Below are positions 58,080-64,000 of a stretch of 64,000 nucleotides of DNA, piece by piece. A program made the translations under genes and the position numbers. The notes beneath the pieces are model-generated. The model did not search any database. It worked only from the letters and a program-made list of their open reading frames with translations, and was not told the origin of the DNA. The DNA is from Endomychus coccineus (Eukaryota; Arthropoda; Insecta; Coleoptera; Endomychidae): the NCBI GenBank assembly GCA_958510875.1, contig OY294067.1:198335401-198399400 (forward strand), written 5' to 3'. Each line of letters opens with the position of its first letter. Positions within the stretch are counted from its first letter, which is position 1.

Positions 58080-59336
58080 ATGGCCAAATCCGACGGTCAT
58101 TACGCGACCCCGAAAGTGCCGGCGGTGCCGGTCGAATGTGCGAGTCCAGCTTGCTCGATAGAAATCGATACGTCGAATCGAGATGACATTCGGTGTTCTG
58201 CAAACAGCGATATCACTCTTGCCGGTTATATTCCTATGACGAGCATAACGCGTTTGAAGAAATTTTCCGTCGACGTTGATCACATATACGAACCTATGGA
58301 CAATGTACTGTCAACGTCGGAAGGAACATCACATGGTGCTGTACAGTCTTCGTCGTCGTCGTCGTCGTCCTATACGGCTTGCGATGCCGGGCAATGTTCG
58401 ACAATAATCGAAACCGACGGTGAGAATATTACAAAACCGACACGATCCCAGTATTATCGTCATCAGAGCGATGATGGTGCGTCTTCGTCTACGTCGCCGC
58501 AAAATTATTACCTAAGAACGGAATATTCACCCGACGCGATCGATTTGACATCCGAAACAGATGCGTTTATCATCGATGGACCTACAGCGACAGCAGCAGC
58601 AACAACAGTAACAACAGCAGCAGTAGCAGTAGCAGCAGCAGTAGCAGCACCTTCTTCGTATCAATCCAACAATTATTATAAAATTTTATTATGGATCACT
58701 ATGACGATCGGAATAGCTTCGCTGTTTTGTTCGTGGACTTCGGTGTATTTTATAATGAATCCATCGTCCCCGCCTTCCGAATTGTGCGTGAATTTTTCGT
58801 ATCCGCTCGACTACAGATGGTCGTACATAAAATTGCTTGTATCGTCGGATTTTTTGGTATATCTAACAGAAAGAATTGATCATATGAAGATTCTATCGGA
58901 CAATCGCATAACGTTGAACGAAACGCGATTTCTGTTCTACTATACCATAATGACAAATGCGAATTATTATAATCGGGTCCCCTCCGTGTGTCTCGAGCGG
59001 TACATCGTATCTGGATTCGACGAACGATACGTTAGAATAACATCGCACGATAATTTAGGACGTTTCACGAGACTGTGTCGATTTGTTGATGTTTTGGGTG
59101 AAATGTCAGCGATACATCACGACAACCAATCGCTGTATTATTTTTTAGATCAGAACGTCGAATTTTCCGAACTTGTCGATATAATTCAGTGTTACGTTAG
59201 GGCCTTGGAAAATTTGATACATCGAAAGGAGAATCGTCGTCGCTACTCTCGAAAAAGATCGGATTTCGAAAAAATTGCGTTTTACAACGTTATAATAATT
59301 ACTTTAGAATTTTATCGTGAAATATGTACTGTCTGA
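58080..59336 (+). CDS. type II membrane protein, unknown
   Basis: A 418-residue protein starting at the ATG at 58080. The first 190 residues are disordered (Ser, Thr and Ala runs) with cysteines near residue 22. A membrane helix lies at about 199-225 (YKILLWITMTIGIASLFCSW). The C-terminal 190 residues form an ordered helical domain with several cysteines, probably on the lumenal or virion-outer side. No family recognised. Confidence 0.55.
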   Translation: MAKSDGHYATPKVPAVPVECASPACSIEIDTSNRDDIRCSANSDITLAGYIPMTSITRLKKFSVDVDHIYEPMDNVLSTSEGTSHGAVQSSSSSSSSYTACDAGQCSTIIETDGENITKPTRSQYYRHQSDDGASSSTSPQNYYLRTEYSPDAIDLTSETDAFIIDGPTATAAATTVTTAAVAVAAAVAAPSSYQSNNYYKILLWITMTIGIASLFCSWTSVYFIMNPSSPPSELCVNFSYPLDYRWSYIKLLVSSDFLVYLTERIDHMKILSDNRITLNETRFLFYYTIMTNANYYNRVPSVCLERYIVSGFDERYVRITSHDNLGRFTRLCRFVDVLGEMSAIHHDNQSLYYFLDQNVEFSELVDIIQCYVRALENLIHRKENRRRYSRKRSDFEKIAFYNVIIITLEFYREICTV

Positions 59337-59342
59337 TGATGT

Positions 59343-59525
59343 TATAACCCATTTACAGCCAACGCGACCGCCATGAGATGCGGATTTTACCATTATAAAC
59401 ATTTCGAGCAACTACATTCGGTAGCGAATATTTTACAGTTTCAATTTCCGAATTACCGAATCTGTGGATGAGATAGGTTTAATATTGTACGATCTAACCT
59501 CAATCGACTCGGCTATTGGAACTGA
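59343..59525. repeat. dispersed element copy 4 plus partial conserved element
   Basis: 59343-59413 matches the dispersed element (AACCCATTTACAGCCAACG, CCATGAGATGCGG). 59455-59525 matches the front of the conserved unit at 20131-20200 and 61073-61140: TGTGGATGAGATAGGTTTAA then ATCTAACCTCAATCGAC. The rest of the 59337-59592 gap shows only AATAAA signals. Confidence 0.7.
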
Positions 59526-59592
59526 GTACTGCGTTCATTTGTTTGTGACGAATAAAAAATATGTTCTTAAATGTTTTTGTTTTATTTTCCTA

Positions 59593-60357
59593 TTACATAT
59601 TTATTAAAATGTTGACCATGCACTGTAATTTCACGATTCTATCTGCACACGGTTCGTCTCGCGCATGTGTGTCTGTACAACCTAACACGTCGTGGAAATC
59701 GTCCAAAGTAAAGTCACGATGATTGACATCGTTCGTAACGATCGTGCGACTCCATACCATTGTACGCACGGGAAATTTGTATAAATCATATCGAATCAAA
59801 TTCTTCAAAGTCGTCCCCTTCAATGAATACCACTCAACCGTCGTCGTTACTCGATCGTTAGTAATCAGCAAGGCCAACCCTCTATTGTCATACACGAATC
59901 GAAAATATTCATCGAAAAAGTCTTCATTTTTATCGTCACTCCAGCCCACGATAATCGCCGGTGGCTCCGGACAGTGACGACAAATAGTATCAATCACTGT
60001 GATCGGCGAAACGCTCTTGGTGATATCTTCCCACGTTCCCACCGAAACATGCTGTCGAATACGATCTAATTGATCATCCGACATTTCTCGCAAAAATACA
60101 AAATCGTTTGTAATTTGAAATTTTCTTTCGGTGTTCCAATTGTGTGGAACGCCGTGCAAAATTGACGACAGATTTCCTCGCCGAATAGCGGCTGCGATAT
60201 ATATAACATTCGAATCGTGTTTCAAACATTCCATACCAATAAAGACAGCGTTTGCGATCAGAGACTTGCAACTTTTCTCGGTCAGAGCCCAACAGCTATC
60301 CTCGATGACCTTATCGCGGGTGTGCACGATGAAGAAATCACCATATCGAACAGTCAT
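59593..60357 (-). CDS. family-A protein 2
   Basis: A 254-residue paralogue of the protein at 11955-13010, sharing WEDITKSVSP, VEWYSLKGT, the RYDLYKFPVRTMVWSRT region and FHDVLGC near the C-terminus, where the cysteines are kept. It lacks the acidic N-terminal extension of copy 1. The start is the ATG at 60357, inside the end of the zinc-knuckle ORF upstream (60338-60694), so the two genes overlap by 20 nt. Function unknown. Confidence 0.65.
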   Translation of the reverse strand: MTVRYGDFFIVHTRDKVIEDSCWALTEKSCKSLIANAVFIGMECLKHDSNVIYIAAAIRRGNLSSILHGVPHNWNTERKFQITNDFVFLREMSDDQLDRIRQHVSVGTWEDITKSVSPITVIDTICRHCPEPPAIIVGWSDDKNEDFFDEYFRFVYDNRGLALLITNDRVTTTVEWYSLKGTTLKNLIRYDLYKFPVRTMVWSRTIVTNDVNHRDFTLDDFHDVLGCTDTHARDEPCADRIVKLQCMVNILINM

Positions 60358-60694
60358 CTAACGCATCTCGTGAATCAGAATATGTACTCGACCAATCTTT
60401 CACGTCCGAAACACCCAAAATGTCAATAACGGACGAACTATCCGATGAAATCACCTCGGCACATTCTTCGTCGTTTTCAGTAATAGCTACCGGAATAACG
60501 GACGAATCATCCTCAATTCGTTCTTCGATAATATATTCCGATGAGATCACCTCGACACCGTCGTCGTCACATATGATAGGTACAGTCAACACTCGCTCAC
60601 TATTTTCGAATTGTTTTTTTCTGATTTTCCGATGTGCACATTTTTTCGAAGTAGTGCGTTTGTGATCCGAACCGCCACACGTTTTACACGGCAT
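60338..60694 (-). CDS. small zinc-knuckle protein
   Basis: A 118-residue protein from the ATG at 60694; the frame is open upstream, but that part is the tandem array. The N-terminus is CKTCGGSDHKRTTSKKC, a CX2CX4HX7C-type knuckle of a kind I associate with transposon- and virus-borne arthropod proteins. A basic patch follows, then an acidic, Ser/Asp/Glu-rich tail with repeated VISS phrases. It could bind nucleic acid. No ATG other than this one is plausible. It is adjacent to the repeat region and to family-A gene 2. Confidence 0.5.
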   Translation of the reverse strand: MPCKTCGGSDHKRTTSKKCAHRKIRKKQFENSERVLTVPIICDDDGVEVISSEYIIEERIEDDSSVIPVAITENDEECAEVISSDSSSVIDILGVSDVKDWSSTYSDSRDALDDCSIW

Positions 60695-60716
60695 ATAGAC
60701 TGAAAGTGACACACGA

Positions 60717-61030
60717 GCACCACCTATCAAACAGTTTATACAGAATGAGGCAACTCGATGAGATATACTGTGACTAGTGTACGGATGAGTGCCACCTGTC
60801 GGATTGTTATAGAAATTTCTTGTTATAACATACGGAGCGTCACCTGTTGAAATGTAATGCGATCCCGTTGAGGTAATGTAAAAAGCGCCATCTTTTGAAA
60901 TATAATACAATTCCGATGTGATAACTTGATGAGCGCCACCTATCGAAATGTTATATCAATTTGTTACAGTAAGCAGATGAACGCCAACTGGCGGAGTTTT
61001 TTCAAACTTTCATCCAACACGTACAGTGTG
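60717..61030. repeat. degenerate tandem array, 48-bp period (copy 2)
   Basis: GCGCCAYCTRTYG-like phrases at 60717, 60789, 60837, 60885, 60932 and 60980, mostly 47-48 bp apart. It matches the array at 19761-20090 in unit sequence and order, but lacks the Fanzor-like fragment next to it. Confidence 0.75.
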
Positions 61031-61060
61031 AAACGTACCATAGATACTATGTATTCTCAA

Positions 61061-61540
61061 GAAATTACTAAATCTGTAGATGGGGTGGGTTTAATTTTGC
61101 ACAATCTAACCTCAATCGACTTCGCTCTCAGAACTCTGAATTGAATCTGATCAAAATTTTACCCCTTCTACCGTGATTTTCGTCAGAAATCAGTAGATTT
61201 TAGGATTTTTGTGACGTCAATTGGCTCTAGTCCAATGAGAATCGAGTATTCACTCAGCTGACCCCAAATTAACTATATAATCAGCAAGCTTCTCGCCCGC
61301 TATCCTAAACCTCCTTGACCAGAGTAAGAACAACGTAGTAGTAAGAAGGAGCAGGCCGTCGCGGAGGTTATATATATAATATATATATATTATATATATA
61401 GGGGTGCAGGGGGTGCTATGGGGGTACGTGGAGCCCCCTTGACTGTGTAGACTTGGCGCTAGCTTCTCGCGAGAGCTGGATGTTGCGTTCCACAATTTTC
61501 GTTGCCCCCGTGATACGTCACGCATACGTCACGTGAATAT
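61061..61540 (+). ncRNA. conserved non-coding transcription unit candidate, copy 2
   Basis: Near-identical to 20119-20580: CRE TGACGTCA (61212-61219), CCAAT (61232-61236) and TATATAA (61274-61280), offset from copy 1 by exactly 40942 at all three sites. The downstream part contains the same AGAGTAAGAAC and a GGGG...CCCC hairpin, and a longer TA repeat than copy 1. No plausible protein. Confidence 0.5.
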
Positions 61541-61544
61541 GAGT

Positions 61545-63610
61545 CATCACTGCTGTAAAAGTTTTTGCAGCTCGAAGAAATCTACCGGTGAGATTTCGTT
61601 TCAACAAATTTCATTCGAGACAAAACTGTTTCTTGACAGGGCTAATGCGCATGACGAGGAACTTATAAGTTTGGAGATCCGTTCGACGAGAGATTCTACG
61701 CGGACAAAGTTTGTTCATCAGAAAATATTTTACGATTTCATTTCTCGAACGAGATTCACGTTCAAAGATTTTGTAGCTCGAAGAAATTCACCGGTGAGAT
61801 TTCGTTTCAACAAATTTCATTCGAGACAAAACTGTTTCTCGATGACGCTAGTACGCATGACGAGGAACTTATAAGTTTGGAGATTCGTTCAACGAAAGAT
61901 TTGAGGCGGACAAAGTTTGTTCATCAGAAAATATTTCACGATTTCATTTCTTGAACGAGATTCACGTTCAAAGATTTTGCAGCTCGAAGAAATCCACCGG
62001 TGAGATTTCGTTTCAACAAATTTCATTCGAGACAAAACTGTTTCATTCCTCGAACGAAAGTTGCGTTCAAACTTTTTGTAGCTCGAAGAAATTCACCGGT
62101 GGAATTTCGTTTCAACAACCAATCGTTCGACGAGAGATTCTAGGCGGACAAAGTTTGTTCATCAGAAAATATTTTACGATTTCATTTCTCGAACGAGATT
62201 CACATTCAAAGATTTTGCAGCTCGAAGAAATCCACCGGTGAGATTTCGTTTCAACAAATTTCATTCGAGACAAAACTGTTTCTCGATGGAGCTAGTGCGC
62301 ATGACGAGGAACTTGTGAGTTTGGAAATTTGTTCGACGAGAAATTCTACGCGGACAAAGTTTATTCATCAGAAAATATTTTACGATTTCATTTTTCGAAC
62401 GAGATTCACGTTCCAAGATTTTGGCTCGGAGAAATCCCCCGATGAGATTTCGTTTCAACAAATTTCATTCGAGACAAAACTGTTTCATTCCTAGAACGAA
62501 AGTTGCGTTCAAACTTTTTGTAGCTCTAAGAAATTCACCGGTGGAATTTCGTTTCAACAACCAATCGTTCGACGAGAGATTCTAGGCGGACAAAGTTTGT
62601 TCATCAGAAAATATTTTACGATTTCATTTCTCGAACGAGATTCACGTTCAAAGATTTTGCAGCTCGAAGAAATCCACCGGTGAGATTTCGTTTCAACAAA
62701 TTTCATTCGAGACAAAACTGTTTCATTCCTCGAACGAAAGTTGCGTTCAAACTTTTTGTAGCTCGAAGAAATTCACCGGTGGAATTTCGTTTCAACAACC
62801 AATCGTTCGACGAGAGATTCTAGGCGGACAAAGTTTGTTCATCAGAAAATATTTTACGATTTCATTTCTCGAACGAGATTCACGTTCAAAGTTTTTACAA
62901 CTCGAAGAAATCCACCGGTGAGATTTCGTTTCATAAATTTCATTCGAGACAAAACTGTTTCTCGATGACGCTAGTACGCATGACGAGGAACTTATAAGTT
63001 TGGAGATTCGTTCGACGAGAGATTCTAGGCGGACAAAGTTTGTTCATCAGAAAATATTTTACGATTTCATTTCTCGAACGAGATTCACGTTCAAAGATTT
63101 TGCAGCTCGAAGGAATCCACCGGTGAGATTTCGTGTCAACAAATTTCATTCGAGACAAAACTGTTTCTCGATGGAGCTAGCGCGCATGACGAGGAACTTG
63201 AAATTCGTTCGACGTCTACGCGGACGAAGTTTATCCATCAGAAAATATTTTACGATTTCATTTTTCTAACGAGATTCGCGTTCAAAGTTTTTACAGTTCG
63301 AAGAAATCCACCGGTGAGATTTCGTTTCAACAAATTTCACTCAAGACAAAATTGTTTCTCGATGGAGCTAGTGCGTATGACGCATGTGAGAGAAAGTTTC
63401 TCCGCAGCTCGAAGAAATCCGCCGTTGGAATTTCGTAACGAGAATTATGCCGGTTTGGATATTCGTTCGACGATAGATTCCGAGTTGACAAAGTTTGTTC
63501 ATCTAAAATGTTTTGAAATTTCATTTTCCGAACGGGAGAATCGTAGAAGTTGGTCGATGAACAATCCAGTCGATAAAATTTCTCTACAATAGAATGAATT
63601 TCATTTTCCG
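61545..63610. repeat. homologous-repeat block hr2
   Basis: About nine units of roughly 200 bp with the same phrases as hr1: AGCTCGAAGAAATCCACCGG, GAGACAAAACTGTTTCTCG, GCATGACGAGGAACTTATAA and AGAAAATATTTTACGATTTC. Local variants such as AACCAATCGTTCGACGAG recur at 62117, 62559 and 62797. Open frames in it are artefacts. It lies between two family-A genes, a location like hr1 between unknown and primase genes. Confidence 0.85.
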
Positions 63611-63657
63611 AGCACGACTTACGTTTTAAACGAAAGACGAAAAATTCACAATAAATA

Positions 63658-64000
63658 TCACATTATATATTTTTCAAAAATAAAATAACTCAGTACATTT
63701 TTGACCATACATCGTAATTTTTTGCTCCTAGTCTCGCAGGACTGTTGCTGGTCATGATGTCCGTGGCCGGTGGCACTCCCACATCCTAACACATCGTGGA
63801 AATTTTCAAACGAGAATTCACATTTCCCCGCGAAATGATAATCAGTGGTAGTGTGGTTATAAGTCAATATCAGAGCATCGGATGGATGGTGGAATAATTG
63901 ATATTGAACGATATATTTGAACTTCGTACCCTTCAGTGTATACCACTCGACTTTTTTTGAACATTGCCGGTGATCCAACGTGAGAACTATCGTCGCCCTA
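63658..64000 (-). CDS. family-A protein 3, truncated by window end
   Basis: The minus-strand frame is open to the right edge of the window, so the 5' part is missing. The visible 114 residues or so contain VEWYTLKGTKF, FENFHDVLGC and the final cysteines, matching family-A proteins at 11955 and 59593. A His/Gln-rich insertion lies after the GC. An AATAAA-type signal follows the stop near 63650. Confidence 0.65.
   Translation of the reverse strand, partial: RATIVLTLDHRQCSKKVEWYTLKGTKFKYIVQYQLFHHPSDALILTYNHTTTDYHFAGKCEFSFENFHDVLGCGSATGHGHHDQQQSCETRSKKLRCMVKNVLSYFIFEKYIM

Noticed and set aside
61533..63592. Open frames across hr2
   Set aside because: Same reason as hr1; frames are periodic.
1..64000. 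tRNA or rRNA genes
   Set aside because: No cloverleaf with conserved arms or rRNA-like stretch noticed on either strand by eye.

Overview
The window reads as part of the genome of a large double-stranded DNA virus of an arthropod, in the baculovirus/nudivirus/hytrosavirus/nimavirus/filamentovirus assemblage (Naldaviricetes) or a close unassigned relative. The evidence is a PIF-8/VP91-like envelope protein with a chitin-binding-type cysteine domain (55618-57783), a P33-like sulfhydryl oxidase (8373-9068), a LEF-4-like capping enzyme/RNA polymerase subunit (52426-54435, minus), a helicase-2-like SF1 helicase (16115-18385, minus), and TAAG motifs placed directly before many start codons, as in baculovirus-type late promoters. 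Other genes start behind a TATA box followed about 25 nt later by CAGTCAGT, the usual arthropod early-promoter arrangement. I could not assign a species. Most predicted proteins have no family that I recognise.

Layout. 1-1,300: degenerate repeats. 1,325-18,385: dense coding with an XRN-like nuclease, P33, many unknown proteins with Ser/Asp/Asn/Thr runs, and helicase-2. 18,478-22,250: an unknown gene, a fragment resembling the C-terminus of Fanzor/TnpB nucleases, a 48-bp-period tandem array, a conserved CRE/CCAAT/TATA element, and a block of homologous repeats. 22,277-28,687: a replication module with an archaeo-eukaryotic-type primase and a D5-like SF3 helicase whose reading frame is broken twice. 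28,771-34,210: degenerate dUTPase, a gene split by one in-frame TAG, and a palindrome-rich intergenic region. 34,321-37,887: a tandem pair of paralogues. 38,039-41,029: an AAA+ ATPase of the Vps4/katanin type and a small gene that appears to contain two introns of 53 and 56 bp. 41,074-59,336: a long run of late-type genes, many of them small membrane proteins, with LEF-4 and PIF-8. 59,343-64,000: a second copy of the array, promoter element and homologous repeats, flanked by two members of a gene family whose third member is at 11,955-13,010.

The primase/SF3 helicase pair and helicase-2 would drive DNA replication. LEF-4 would cap late transcripts made by a viral polymerase from TAAG promoters. 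PIF-8, P33 and the small membrane proteins would build the virion and its envelope. XRN-like, Vps4-like, dUTPase-like and spliced genes are host-interaction candidates. Three interrupted genes join across small frame differences and one across a single stop, so either the assembly carries local errors or recoding is used. I describe the breaks but do not reconstruct the proteins. Large unknown proteins, low-complexity runs and the absence of any search tool limit the functional calls.
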